Shown: positions 36,441-46,671, counted from the first letter of the stretch. The stretch: DNA of 64,000 nt from Dechloromonas sp. A34 (GCF_026261605.1 NZ_CP102486.1:434001-498000); one strand, 5' to 3'. Program-made: numbers and translations. The notes: generated from the sequence alone by a model not told the origin.

Positions 36441-37945
36441 TCAAGGGCAATCAATAAGCATCAACGAGACATCGTCGCTGGCAACGCAGCCATCGAGGTG
36501 GCGAACGAGGGCGGCATCAATCTGCTGGAAGCGGTTGGCTGACGAGGTATTGGCTGCGGCCGCCGTGAGGCCTTCGACACCGAATTGCGCACCGTCCTTG
36601 TTTGTCGCCTCGAGCAGTCCGTCCGAACACAGTAATAGCTGTGTCTCGCTATCCCAGGTGAATTCAACCGGCTGGCATTCCATTTCCCGGCTGTCGATGA
36701 TGCCCAGCGCCAAATTTTCCGAAGCGAAGATACGGGTGACGCGACCCCAACGGTCGAACATGAAAGCCTGGGGAGTTCCGCCGACCCAGATCGTACCCGA
36801 ACGATTAGCTTCATCCAGGCAGAGCAGCGTGGCTGCAACAAAGCGACCGACCGGCATCGACTCTTTCAATTGCTGATTCAGTTCCTGGACAATTTCGCCG
36901 ACTGAACCATTGAGTTTGGTCATCCGGTAAAAGAGAGCCAGTACCGGCAGGACGCTGATTGCCGCTGGCAGGCCGTGTCCGGTCGCATCGGCGAGCAGGG
37001 CATAGAAGCGCCCTTCGGGGAACGGGCGGCGGCGACAATGTCGCCGCTGAAGTTTTCGGCCGGAATCACCTTGTAACGGAGCCGCTCGTCTTTCAGGCCG
37101 CTGCGGTGCAACTGCTTCTCCATCAGGCGCATGGCGAGTTGCTGTTCGTTCTGCGTCTGCTCGAAATAGCCCTGAAGCTGGTGCGCGCTATCGCGCAGTT
37201 CTTTCTCGGCCTGGATGCGCTCGGAAATGTCGCGGATGACGCCGATCGACACCCGCTTGTTGTCGAGGTCGATCTGGGTAACTGAGATGGTTGCCGCGAA
37301 GCGCCGTCCGTCACGGTGTTGCGCTTCCACCTCTCGCTCCAGCCCGGTGTTGCCGGCGCCGACGTTGTGGGCCAGATCGGGGATCAGTGTCCGAATGTTC
37401 TGGCCGAGCAGTTTGCTGCTCGGCCAACCGAAGATCCGTTCGGCCGACCGGTTGGTCGAGGCGATCAGGCCCTGCTCGTCCATGGTTACGATGGCATCGG
37501 CCACGTTGTCTGAAATGGTCTGCAGCCGGCGCAGCGAATCGATCGAGGCCTGCTGCATGGCGAGCGAACGCTGCATCGAGCGCAACTTGGCTTCGAGAAC
37601 GACGAAATTGATCGGTTTGGTCAGATAGTCGTCGGCACCGGCATCGAGTCCTTCGACCAGATTCTCGTCGCGGTTGAGTGCCGAGAGAAAGATGACCGGC
37701 GTCCACCGTTCCCGACTCATGGCCTTGATCCGCCGGGCCGCCTCGAAGCCGTCCATGATCGGCATCATGATGTCGAGCAGGATCAGGTCCGGTGCATCGC
37801 TTTGGAAGCGGCGGACGGCCTCGTCGCCATTTTCGGCGAGGATTACGTCATGACCGAGCTTCTTCAGGAATACCTGCAGGATGTGCAGGTTGGTGCGGTT
37901 GTCATCGACCGCCAATACCTTCATTTTGCTGGGCAGGGGAGTCAT
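36441..37945 (-). pseudogene. Response regulator-PAS-SpoIIE-type phosphatase (frameshift as read)
   Basis: A signalling protein. The receiver domain has D14/D15 and phospho-acceptor D58 (LLDIMMP) and TKP near residue 110. A PAS domain follows (about 140-260, with TNRSAERIFGWPSSKLLGQ), then a coiled coil and a PP2C/SpoIIE serine phosphatase domain (ENFSGDIV ... DATGHGLPAA ... CSDGLLEATN ... SDDVSLMLID). The frame breaks at the CCCC/GGGG run at 37017-37020. One added base joins 36920-37945 and 36441-36923 into about 501 residues with all phosphatase motifs intact, so an assembly error is likely. Such proteins usually act on an anti-sigma-factor antagonist or a similar partner; none is visible here. 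gltI follows on the same strand after 22 bases. Confidence 0.85.
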
Positions 37946-38111
37946 GATTTGCTGGGCGGCTGCTGACTGGCAGGGTCACGGTAAAGCATTGGCCGCCTCC
38001 GACATTGTGGTGGCAACAATCGTATCACGGTGTCGTATCGCGATGGACCGGCTGATCGCCTGGCCCAGAGCGCTGCCCGTCCGACATAGGCGAGGGAGGC
38101 AGTGACGAAAG

Positions 38112-39929
38112 TTATTCACTGGCGGCCACCATTTCGCGGTCTTCCTGCTGCTGCAGATTCCACATCCGGGCGTACTGGCCTTCGGCGGCGAGCAGGGCGG
38201 CATGGGGACCGCGCTCGATGATGTGGCCGTCGCTCATGACCAGGATTTCGTCGGCGTTCATTACCGTCGACAGGCGGTGGGCGATGACCAGCGTCGTGCG
38301 CCCGACGGCGGCCAGTTCGAGCTGGCCCTGGATGGAGCGCTCGGTGGCCGAGTCGAGGGCCGAGGTCGCCTCGTCGAAAATCAGTATCGGCGGATTCTTG
38401 AGCAGGGTCCGCGCGATGGCCACACGCTGCTTCTCGCCGCCTGAGAGCTTGAGGCCGCGCTCGCCGACACGGGTCTCGTATTTTTGCGGCAAGGATTCGA
38501 TGAAATCGTGGAGCTGGGCGGCGCGCGCGGCGGCATAGACCTCCTCGCGGCTGGCATCCGGGCGGCCGTAATTGATGTTGTAGAAGATCGTGTCGTTGAA
38601 CAGTACCGTGTCCTGCGGCACGATGCCGATTGCGGCGCGCAGGCTGGATTGTTTCAGGCTGCGCAGATCGAGTCCGTTGATGCGGATGCCGCCGCCGGTG
38701 ACGTCGTAAAAGCGATAGAGCAGCCGGGAGAGCGTCGATTTGCCGGCCCCCGAGTGACCAACCACGGCGACCGTCTTGCCGGGTGCGATCGCGAAATCGA
38801 CATTTTTCAGAATCTGCCGATCCGGGTCGTAGGCAAAATTGACGGCATCGAAATTGACTTGCAGCGGGCCGCTCGGCAGGTCGCGGGCATCCGGCGCATC
38901 GGCGATTTCGCGGTTTTCCTGGAGCAGCCTGAACATCCGTTCGATGTCGGTGAGCGCCTGGCGGATTTCGCGATAGACGACGCCGAGAAAGTTGAGCGGC
39001 ATGTAGAGCTGGATCAGGAAGGCGTTGACTAGCACGAGATCGCCGATCGTCATCCGGCCATCGACGACGCCGTCGGCGGCACGCCACATCATCGCCGTGA
39101 CGCCGAGGGCGATGATCGCCTGCTGGCCGAGGTTGAGGAAGGCCAGGGTGGTCTGGCTACGGGTTGCCGCCTCTTCCCATTTCAGCATCTGCTCGTCGTA
39201 GCGGCGGGCCTCCCAGCCTTCGTTGTTGAAGTATTTGACGGTTTCGTAATTGAGCAGGCTGTCCACGGCGCGGGTGTTGGCGGCCGAGTCGCTTTCGTTG
39301 ACCGCCCGGCGGATGTCGATCCGCCAGTTGCTAACCTTGACGGTATAGACAATGTAGGCGACCAGCGATACCAAGGTGATCACGACAAAGCCGAGGTCGT
39401 ACTTGACGAACAGGATGCCCAGCACCAGGCCGATTTCAACCAGCGTCGGCAGGATGGAATAAAGGGTGTAGGAAATCAGGCTGGAAATCGAGCGGCTGCC
39501 CCGTTCGATATCGCGCGAGACACCGCCGGTCTGGCGCTCGAGATGAAAGCGCAGGCTGAGCGCATGCAGATGGCTGAACACCTCCAGCGCGACCTGACGT
39601 ACGGCGCGCTGGGTGACACGGGCGAAAAGGATCTCGCGTAACTCCGTGAATAGCGCTGTCGAGAAGCGCAGCATGCCGTAGAGGAGCAGCATCAGCACCG
39701 GCAGGGCCAGCAATTGCTGGGTGCCGGAAAGGCCGTCGATCATTTCTTTGAACACCAGCGGCACGCCGACATTGGCGATCTTGGCGCCAACCAGGCAGCC
39801 GAGTGCGGCGACGACGCGCAGCCGATAGCGCCAGAGGTAGGGGAAGAGCGTGCGTAAAGTCAGCCACAGATGGGTTTCGGCCAGCGGCTGTCCGGCGGGC
39901 GGTTTGGGGAGGGCGGTGGCGCGACGCAT
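38112..39929 (-). CDS. Atm1-type ABC exporter (fused permease and ATPase)
   Basis: A half-size exporter of 605 residues: six membrane segments in about 35-330, then the ATPase domain with Walker A GHSGAGKST near 394, signature LSGGEKQRVA and Walker B ILIFDEATSALDS. The NYETVKYFNNEGWE segment in the membrane domain is typical of the Atm1/ABCB7/HMT1 group, whose bacterial members export glutathione conjugates or heavy-metal complexes. The substrate here is not known. Transcribed away from the thioesterase gene, with a 100-base gap between them. Confidence 0.88.
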   Translation of the reverse strand: MRRATALPKPPAGQPLAETHLWLTLRTLFPYLWRYRLRVVAALGCLVGAKIANVGVPLVFKEMIDGLSGTQQLLALPVLMLLLYGMLRFSTALFTELREILFARVTQRAVRQVALEVFSHLHALSLRFHLERQTGGVSRDIERGSRSISSLISYTLYSILPTLVEIGLVLGILFVKYDLGFVVITLVSLVAYIVYTVKVSNWRIDIRRAVNESDSAANTRAVDSLLNYETVKYFNNEGWEARRYDEQMLKWEEAATRSQTTLAFLNLGQQAIIALGVTAMMWRAADGVVDGRMTIGDLVLVNAFLIQLYMPLNFLGVVYREIRQALTDIERMFRLLQENREIADAPDARDLPSGPLQVNFDAVNFAYDPDRQILKNVDFAIAPGKTVAVVGHSGAGKSTLSRLLYRFYDVTGGGIRINGLDLRSLKQSSLRAAIGIVPQDTVLFNDTIFYNINYGRPDASREEVYAAARAAQLHDFIESLPQKYETRVGERGLKLSGGEKQRVAIARTLLKNPPILIFDEATSALDSATERSIQGQLELAAVGRTTLVIAHRLSTVMNADEILVMSDGHIIERGPHAALLAAEGQYARMWNLQQQEDREMVAASE

Positions 39930-40029
39930 GGGGAGCCTGTTCTGGAGCGTTATTCGATGCGGGGCATCAGTATATGAAAAGCCGGCGCTTTCCGCGAAAA
40001 TCGGGCTTTGATTTCAATGGGGACACATC

Positions 40030-40443
40030 ATGGCTGCCGACCGCATCACGCTACCTTCTCGACACTCGACGCTGCGCGTTGTTCCCATGCCAGCCGATCT
40101 GAACCAGAACGGCGATGTGTTCGGCGGCTGGGTCATGGCCCAGGTCGACGTTGCCGGGGCGATTCCCGCCATGCGCCGGGCGCGTGGTCGGGTGGCGACG
40201 GTCTCGGTCAATTCCTTCCTGTTCAAGCAGCCGGTCTCGGTCGGCGACATCGTCAGCCTTTATGCCGAGATCGAGCGGGTCGGCCGAACCTCGGTCACTG
40301 TCAAGGTCGAGGTTTATGCCGAACGTAATTACAGCGATCCGATCATCGTCAAGGTGACCGAGGCCGAACTGACCTATGTCGCGATCGATGCCAACGGTAA
40401 CAAGCGCGAGCTTCCTCCCGAAAACTCGGCTGAAATGGAATAA
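40030..40443 (+). CDS. Acyl-CoA thioesterase, YciA-like
   Basis: Hot-dog fold hydrolase of acyl-CoA. The 137 residues carry MPADLNQNGDVFGGWVMAQVD with the catalytic Asn-Gly-Asp-x-Phe-Gly-Gly pattern near residues 26-33, and SVNSFLFKQPVSVGD in the second half. fadL follows after 45 bases, so a shared role in fatty acid handling is plausible. Confidence 0.88.
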   Translation: MAADRITLPSRHSTLRVVPMPADLNQNGDVFGGWVMAQVDVAGAIPAMRRARGRVATVSVNSFLFKQPVSVGDIVSLYAEIERVGRTSVTVKVEVYAERNYSDPIIVKVTEAELTYVAIDANGNKRELPPENSAEME

Positions 40444-40488
40444 AATCACGCAGTTATCCAATTCGCCCGCCTTCGAGGGAATCAAGCA

Positions 40489-41667
40489 ATGAAGAAAATG
40501 ACCTTGCGTACCGTGCCTGCCCTGTTGCTGGTCGCCTTTTCAGGTGCCGCCCCGGGCGCTGCCTTCCAGCTCTGGGAGCAGAACGCCAGCGGGCTCGGCA
40601 ATGCCTACGCGGGTTCGGCGGCCGTCGCCGACAACGCCAGCACGGTCTTCTTCAACCCGGCCGGCATGACGCAGCTGAAGGGTTTTCAGCTGTCGGCCGG
40701 CGTTGCCGGGGTGGGGCCGAGCTATGAATTTCGTAACGAGGGTTCGACCGGAACGGGTGGCAACGGCGGCAACGCCGGCAGTTGGGCGGCCGTGCCCAAT
40801 GCCTACCTTTCCTGGCAGCTGGCGCCCAACCTCTTTCTGGGCTTCGGTGTTTCGGCGCCATTCGGCCTAGCGACCGAGTATGAGGACAGCAACTGGACCG
40901 GGCGTGTCCATTCGATCAAGTCGGAAATCAAGACCGTCAATTACAACCCGTCGATCGCCTATCGCCTGAACGACAAAGTGTCCCTCGGCGCCGGCCTCAA
41001 CTATCAGACGATCGACGCCGAGCTGACCAGTTTCGGATCGCGTCTCAAGGGCGATGATGCGGCCTGGGGCTGGAATGCCGGCGCTCTGTTTACGCTCTCT
41101 CCGGCCATGCGGGTCGGCGTTTCCTATCGTTCGGCAATCGACTACACGCTCGAGGGCTCCGCCAATGGCGTGGTTCCGATCAGGGCTGACGTCAAGCTGC
41201 CCGATACCTTCATTCTCTCGGTCTGGCAGCAGGTTTCCGACCGCTGGGAAGCGATGGGCGATCTTTCCTACACGCGCTGGAACTCGCTCAAGACGCTGAA
41301 TATCGTCAATCGCACTAGCGGCAAGCTGCTGACTTCCGAGTCCTTCAATTACGACAACTCCTGGCGTTTTGCCTGGGGGGCGGCCTATCAGGCCAACGAT
41401 GCACTCAAGCTGAAATTCGGCATCGCCTATGACCGCACCCCGGTAAGCGATAACGATCGCTCGGCTCGTGTTCCGGATAATGACCGTGTCTGGTTCTCCG
41501 TTGGTGGCCAATGGAATACGGGAAGACTCGGCAAGCTTGATGCCGGATATTCCTATCTTTACGTCAAGGATCCCAGCATCGAGCAATCCAAGGCTGGAAA
41601 CACCCTTCGCGGCCGGTACGATGTCAGCGCCCACATCGTGGGCGTGCAGTACTCGGTAGGATTCTAG
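40489..41667 (+). CDS. fadL: FadL/OmpP1-family outer membrane long-chain fatty acid transporter
   Basis: Outer membrane beta-barrel for hydrophobic compounds. The 392 residues start with a signal peptide ending near GAAPGAA; the mature start FQLWEQNASGLGNAYAG is the FadL plug hallmark, with FFNPAGMTQL next. The C terminus ends in Phe (VGVQYSVGF), as barrel proteins do. In this group it may carry fatty acids or aromatic hydrocarbons; the sequence does not tell which. Confidence 0.9.
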   Translation: MKKMTLRTVPALLLVAFSGAAPGAAFQLWEQNASGLGNAYAGSAAVADNASTVFFNPAGMTQLKGFQLSAGVAGVGPSYEFRNEGSTGTGGNGGNAGSWAAVPNAYLSWQLAPNLFLGFGVSAPFGLATEYEDSNWTGRVHSIKSEIKTVNYNPSIAYRLNDKVSLGAGLNYQTIDAELTSFGSRLKGDDAAWGWNAGALFTLSPAMRVGVSYRSAIDYTLEGSANGVVPIRADVKLPDTFILSVWQQVSDRWEAMGDLSYTRWNSLKTLNIVNRTSGKLLTSESFNYDNSWRFAWGAAYQANDALKLKFGIAYDRTPVSDNDRSARVPDNDRVWFSVGGQWNTGRLGKLDAGYSYLYVKDPSIEQSKAGNTLRGRYDVSAHIVGVQYSVGF

Positions 41668-41677
41668 GGATTTGGCG

Positions 41678-42178
41678 ATGGAACTCGGCGGCATGACGTT
41701 GGGCTTGCGCGAAGGCGTGATCGTGCTGATTACGCTGGTAGCGGCCTACATCGTCTTTGTCCTGCTGCGAATGGTGCGCTTGCACAAGGGTACGACGCAG
41801 GTTGCAGCCCCGCTTGAGCGACCTGCCGCGCAGCCGGAAATGCCGGCTCCGTCAGCAACCGAGCCGGCTAGCGACGCCAATTGGGAAAAAACCTCGGTCG
41901 GGCTGGCCGACGAAATGCTGCGTCAGGGGCTGGAGCAGGAAGTCGCACAACTGCGTGACGAGGTCGACGCCATTCGGGGAGAATTGGCCGCCCTACGTCA
42001 GGATATGTTGCAGGAATTGGCGCATCTGCAGGCTGCGCAAGCGGTGTCGCCGATCTACGGCGATGCAATGCAGATGGCCGCCGCCGGCTACGATGCGGCC
42101 ATGATCGCCGAACGCTGCGGCATTGCCCGCGCCGAGGCGGAACTGGTGGTGGCGCTGGCCAACAGTCAGGAGCGATGA
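41678..42178 (+). CDS. DUF2802-family membrane-anchored protein
   Basis: 166 residues from ATG 41678 (TAGGGA upstream; a TTG six bases earlier is possible). One membrane helix at about 10-30, a Pro/Ala linker, a coiled coil (LRQGLEQEVAQLRDEVDAIRG) and a C-terminal helix-turn-helix-like segment (AGYDAAMIAERCGIARAEAE) match DUF2802. Function unknown. Its stop overlaps the SPOR gene start, suggesting a joint envelope role. Confidence 0.75.
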   Translation: MELGGMTLGLREGVIVLITLVAAYIVFVLLRMVRLHKGTTQVAAPLERPAAQPEMPAPSATEPASDANWEKTSVGLADEMLRQGLEQEVAQLRDEVDAIRGELAALRQDMLQELAHLQAAQAVSPIYGDAMQMAAAGYDAAMIAERCGIARAEAELVVALANSQER

Positions 42179-42948
42179 GGCAGGCGATGACGGAAAAAAC
42201 CGAAACACCGGGCGGCGAAGACGCCGGCGACTTGCGCGGCACGTTGATTAGGCGTTTGGCGGTGGCCGGCGTGCTGGTCGCCATTTTGCTCGGTGTCCTC
42301 GCCTTCTTCGACTACCTGTCCACGGCGCCCGAAGAGCCCGAGCAGCAGGTATTCACACAGCCGGTGCCGGTGGCGCCAAAGAAAGAGGTCTCACAGCCGG
42401 TCAAGCCAGCCGAGAATTTGCCGGAGCCGCCGGCCGAGGCCGCTCAGCCAGCAGTCGAGGCGCAACTGCCAGCAGTGGCTGAGGTCAGAAACGACACTGA
42501 GGCTGCACCGGAAAAACGGCCATTGCCATCGTCCACTACATCTGTCGCCAAGGTTTCGCCGACTGCGCCACAAATCGCTGCCCAAGTTCGTTCGCCGCGC
42601 GCCATACCCGAGGGCACGGCTTCACCAGTCGTTGCTCCGGATGCGCCACCAACATTGCCCAAGCCATCGGCGCGCGCGCCGGAAACGCGGGCGGCGCAGC
42701 CAGTTCCGGCACCGGTGGTGTCGCGCCTCTTCTCGGGTTTCCTGTTGCAGGCCGGCGTGTTTTCCAGTGCCCAGCGGGCTGAAGAGCTGCATGCCAAACT
42801 GACGCTAAGTGGCGTGCCCTCGACGCTCGAGACCCGGGTTCAGGTCGGACCGTTCCGAACGCGCCAGGAAGCTGAGGCTGCTCAGGCCAAACTCAAGGAA
42901 CTCGGTATCGAGGCGATACTGGTACCACCCAAGGGCGGTCGGTCTTAA
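42175..42948 (+). CDS. SPOR-domain membrane protein
   Basis: 257 residues: a cytoplasmic N terminus, one membrane helix at about 27-45, a long Pro/Ala-rich periplasmic linker, and a C-terminal SPOR domain from GFLLQAGVFSSAQ to AILVPPK that binds denuded peptidoglycan. Such proteins gather at the division site. It overlaps the DUF2802 gene upstream and shares stop-codon bases (TTAA) with the gene facing it. Confidence 0.85.
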   Translation: MRQAMTEKTETPGGEDAGDLRGTLIRRLAVAGVLVAILLGVLAFFDYLSTAPEEPEQQVFTQPVPVAPKKEVSQPVKPAENLPEPPAEAAQPAVEAQLPAVAEVRNDTEAAPEKRPLPSSTTSVAKVSPTAPQIAAQVRSPRAIPEGTASPVVAPDAPPTLPKPSARAPETRAAQPVPAPVVSRLFSGFLLQAGVFSSAQRAEELHAKLTLSGVPSTLETRVQVGPFRTRQEAEAAQAKLKELGIEAILVPPKGGRS

Positions 42949-43277
42949 GGCATACCCGGCAGGCGCGGCAAGCCAAGGCTGCGCCGGACATCGCGATGGA
43001 CCTGGGCCGGGCTGGGGATCGTCGCTTCCCGATGGCGTGGCTCGTCATAACGGCGCTCATTGCGGTAATGGCGGCTGCCGCGATCATCGTAGTAGCGCTG
43101 ACCATAGCCGTTGTAATAGGGGTCGGGGTAGCCGTAGCGGTACGTTGGGTAGGTTTCGACGTAGACCGACGGCGCCCGATAACCCACTGCCTGTGGCGGC
43201 GCCACGACGCAAGCGCTCAAGCTGCCGAGCAGCGCAACGGCTAGAGTGAGGCGGATGAGTTTTTGCGAAAGGGTCAT
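42945..43277 (-). CDS. Tyr/Arg-rich small lipoprotein
   Basis: 110 residues from ATG 43277. The signal peptide has lipobox LGSLSAC, so the mature protein would be lipid-anchored at Cys22. It continues as a low-complexity region rich in Tyr, Arg, Pro and Gly (YPTYRYGYPDPYYNGYGQRY). No known domain. Function unknown; probably an outer membrane lipoprotein. Its stop shares three bases with the SPOR gene's stop. Confidence 0.7.
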   Translation of the reverse strand: MTLSQKLIRLTLAVALLGSLSACVVAPPQAVGYRAPSVYVETYPTYRYGYPDPYYNGYGQRYYDDRGSRHYRNERRYDEPRHREATIPSPAQVHRDVRRSLGLPRLPGMP

Positions 43278-43364
43278 GGCGGAGTCCACTGTTTATGTAC
43301 TCAATTAACGCACGGACTCCCGAATCCGCCTACCGTGATGCTGTGCCGCTTTTGTAACAAAAGG

Positions 43365-43694
43365 TTAGGGGAGTGCCAGTGCTTTTCGGATCCTCTTGGC
43401 GAATACCGCCATTTCCTTCGCCGCCTGAATGTCGCCTTTGCCCTCGGCAACCGTTATGCCTTGCTCGTAGGCCGTCAGGGCGCCGGCATGGTTGCCGGCT
43501 TCAGCCAGCGCCTTGCCGAGAGCCTTCCAGGCCGCAGAGTATTGCGGGTCGCGGGCGACTGCTTCCTGAAAGCAATTGCCGGCTTTGGCTGGATCGCCGG
43601 CTTTCTGGTATTCGTTGCCGAGAGAGAAGCGGAGCAGGGCGCCGTCGCGCGGGCCGCCGAGCATTTTTTCCAGGGATTCGATGCGTGGGTTCAT
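43365..43694 (-). CDS. Tetratricopeptide repeat protein
   Basis: 109 residues with about two TPR units (LRFSLGNEYQKAGDPAKAGNCFQEAV and AAWKALGKALAEAGNHAGALTAYEQGI regions) and a helical C terminus. No signal peptide, so it should be cytoplasmic. A scaffold for unknown partners. Divergent from ridA, with about 50 bases between the starts. Confidence 0.75.
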   Translation of the reverse strand: MNPRIESLEKMLGGPRDGALLRFSLGNEYQKAGDPAKAGNCFQEAVARDPQYSAAWKALGKALAEAGNHAGALTAYEQGITVAEGKGDIQAAKEMAVFAKRIRKALALP

Positions 43695-43746
43695 GGGCTA
43701 CCAAGGCTAAAATAGGGTTTTGCAATCCGGATACAGGAAGCTACTC

Positions 43747-44127
43747 ATGGCCAAGACCATCATCTCCACGCCCAACGCCCCGGCCGCCATCGGCACTTAT
43801 TCGCAGGCCGTGCGTGTCGGCGACACCGTTTACATGTCCGGGCAGATCGGGCTCGATCCGGCTTCGATGCAGATGGTAGACGGGATCGATGCACAAATCG
43901 TTCGCGTTTTCGAAAATCTGAAGGCGGTGGCCGAGGCGGCCGGCGGTTCGCTGGCCGATGTCGTCAAGCTCAATGTCTTCCTGACCGATTTGGCCAATTT
44001 CGCCAAGGTCAACGAGACGATGGCCCGTTATTTCAGCGAACCCTTCCCGGCGCGCGCCGCCGTCGGCGTCAAGGAACTGCCGCGCGGCGCGCTGGTCGAG
44101 GCCGATGCCGTGATGTCTATCGGCTGA
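43747..44127 (+). CDS. ridA: RidA family 2-iminobutanoate/2-iminopropanoate deaminase
   Basis: Hydrolyses reactive enamine/imine intermediates from PLP enzymes. It is 126 residues from ATG 43747; an upstream in-frame start would add nine unrelated residues. It has the family segments [13 protein letters not shown] and the C-terminal [19 protein letters not shown] with the conserved Arg. Its stop overlaps the recG start (TGATG). Confidence 0.93.
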   Translation: MAKTIISTPNAPAAIGTYSQAVRVGDTVYMSGQIGLDPASMQMVDGIDAQIVRVFENLKAVAEAAGGSLADVVKLNVFLTDLANFAKVNETMARYFSEPFPARAAVGVKELPRGALVEADAVMSIG

Positions 44128-46177
44128 TGCCGACGGGCGGGGCGGCGGCCCCCGCGATAGCCGCCATTCGTGCCCCCGAAGCGCTGCGCAAGAAACTGGC
44201 GAAGATCGGCCTCCATAGCGAGGCCGATTTGCTGGTCCATCTGCCGCTGCGCTACGAGGACGAAACCCGCATCACGCCCGTGGCCAGTGCGCCGTGGGGT
44301 GAGCCGGTGTTGGTCGAGGTGGTGGTCAGTTCCTGCGAAATCCAGTTCCGGCCGCGCCGTCAGATGGTGGTGCGGGCGCTCGACGAGAGCGGCGAACTGA
44401 CCATGCGCTTTTTCAGCTTCTACCCGAGCCAGCAGGCGGCGCTCAGCGCGGGTTCGAAGGTGCGGGCCTTTGGCGAAGTGCGTGGCGGCTTCTTCGGCGC
44501 CGAGATGGTGCACTCGCGCTTCCACAAGGTGCTCGGTGACGAACCGTTACCGACCGAACTGACGCCGGTCTATCCGACGACTGCCGGCCTGGCCAATTCG
44601 GCATTGCAGAAGCTTATCGGCCGCGCCCTGGCCAGCGGCGACCTCTCCGAAACGCTCGATGAAGAATTGCGCCAGCGCCTGAAACTGCCGGGCCTGGCGC
44701 GGAGCCTTCGCTTCCTGCATACGCCGCCGACCGGTACGGCACTCGAAACGCTGCATGCCCGCCATCATCCGGCCTGGCGGCGGGTCAAGTTCGACGAGGT
44801 GCTGGCCCAGCAGTTGTGCCTGCGCCGCGCCTATCTCGCACGGCGCGAGCAGGGGGCGCCGGTGCTGGTGGCGCAGGACGACCTCGGCGCCCGTTTGCTG
44901 GACAAGCTGCCGTTCGGCCTGACCGGCGCCCAACTCAGGGCGATGGCCGAAATTGCCGGCGACCTCGCCCAGCCCTACCCGATGCAGCGTCTGCTGCAGG
45001 GCGATGTCGGCGCCGGCAAGACCATCGTCGCCGCGCTGGCTGCCTGCCAGGCGATCTCGGCCGGCTGGCAGGCGGCTTTCATGGCGCCGACCGAAATCCT
45101 CGCCGAACAGCATTACCTGAAATTGCGCGACTGGCTGGAACCGCTCGGCGTGCGCGTCGCCTGGCTGTCGGGCAGCCTGAAGGCGGCGGCCAAGCGGGCG
45201 CAGCTGGCCAGCGCGGCGGCCGAGGCGCAATTGGTGGTCGGCACCCATGCCTTGATCCAGGATGCCGTCGATTTTGCGAAGCTCGGCCTGGCCATTGTCG
45301 ACGAGCAGCACCGCTTCGGAGTCGCCCAGCGTCTGGCGCTGCGCAAGAAAGGGGTGAATCCGCATCAACTGATGATGTCGGCGACGCCGATCCCGCGCAC
45401 GCTGGCCATGAGCTACTACGCCGATCTCGACGTTACCATGCTCGATGAACTGCCGCCCGGCAGGACGCCGATCAAGACCCGGCTGGTCGCCGATAGCCGG
45501 CGCGCTGACGTGGTCGGCTTCATTACCAAGCATGTCGAGGAAGGCCGGCAGGCCTACTGGGTCTGCCCTCTGATCGAGGAATCCGAAGCCCTGCAGTTGC
45601 AGACGGCGCAAGATACCCATGCCCAACTTTCGGAAGACTTGCCTAACCTGCGCATCGGGCTTGCCCATGGCCGCCTCAAGGCAGACGAGAAGCAGGCCGT
45701 GATGGCCGCCTTCACGGCCGGCGAGATCGACGTGCTGGTTGCCACCACGGTGATCGAGGTCGGCGTCGATGTGCCGAATGCCAGCCTGATGGTCATCGAA
45801 CACGCCGAGCGCTTCGGCCTCTCGCAACTCCACCAGTTGCGCGGCCGGGTCGGGCGGGGGCACACGAGTCGAGCTGTGTGCTGATCTATGCCGGGCCACT
45901 GGGGGAGACTGCCCGCCAGCGCCTGAAAATCATCTTCGAGAACACCGACGGCTTCGAAATCGCCCGCCAGGATCTGCGCTTGCGCGGCCCCGGTGAATTC
46001 GTCGGCAGCCGGCAAAGCGGCGTGCCGCTGCTGCGCTATGCCGATCTGGAGCTGGATGCCGATCTGGTCGAGATGGCGCGGGAGGTGGCCGAGGAAATGC
46101 TGCTCAAGGCGCCGGCCCAGGCCGAGCGCCATTTGCAGCGCTGGCTCGGTTCGCGTGAGGAATTGCTCAAGTCCTGA
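44127..46177 (+). pseudogene. recG: ATP-dependent DNA helicase RecG (frameshift as read)
   Basis: Branched-DNA helicase that remodels stalled replication forks. It has an N-terminal wedge domain, Walker A GDVGAGKTIV near residue 292, the DEQHRFG box, and helicase motifs V/VI (VIEVGVDVPNAS, QLRGRVGRG). The frame breaks in the GGGGG run at 45856-45860. One added G gives GRGAHESSCVLIYAGP and joins the two frames (44127-45884 and 45878-46177) into about 683 residues, close to the 693 of E. coli. A missing base in the assembly is likelier than a true loss. Confidence 0.9.
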
Positions 46178-46206
46178 GGCAAGTGCCAGTCGTTGCCTTG
46201 GTGATG

Positions 46207-46671
46207 CTAGTAGCGGCGAACGCTGCCGTTGTCGATGCGTACCCGGTCGCCGACCCGCAGGTCGACGAAGTCAGTCGGGTGCACGACGCTCTGATAGGCA
46301 CCGTTTTCCATGCGGATGGTCAGGCGGTATTGATCGGCTTGGGGCTGCTGCATCTGCCTTTCCAGCTGATGGCCGACCAGGGCACCGCCGACCGCGCCGA
46401 TCACGGTGGCTGCGGTATTGCCGTCGCCTTCGCCGACCTGGTGGCCGATCAATCCGCCGACCACGGCCCCGGCGACGGCACCGACGCCAATGCCTGCCTG
46501 CTCGGCACGAACCACGTCGATGGCGTATACCGTTCCGTAGCCCGGATAGAGATCATGGGAGTAGGCGGCTGGCGGGTAGTCGCGCTCCATGGACTGGTCG
46601 TAGAGCGGGACGCAGGCGCTGACCAGCAGTGCGCCAGCCAGTGCCGATCCAATTCTGTACGTTGCTTTCAT
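46207..46671 (-). CDS. Glycine-zipper outer membrane lipoprotein
   Basis: 154 residues from ATG 46671. The signal peptide ends in lipobox ALLVSAC, followed by a glycine-zipper segment (AGIGVGAVAGAVVGGLIGHQ) and a C-terminal beta-rich part with DLRVGDRVRIDNGSVRRY. It resembles the SlyB/17-kDa antigen family of envelope lipoproteins. Exact role unknown. Confidence 0.8.
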   Translation of the reverse strand: MKATYRIGSALAGALLVSACVPLYDQSMERDYPPAAYSHDLYPGYGTVYAIDVVRAEQAGIGVGAVAGAVVGGLIGHQVGEGDGNTAATVIGAVGGALVGHQLERQMQQPQADQYRLTIRMENGAYQSVVHPTDFVDLRVGDRVRIDNGSVRRY

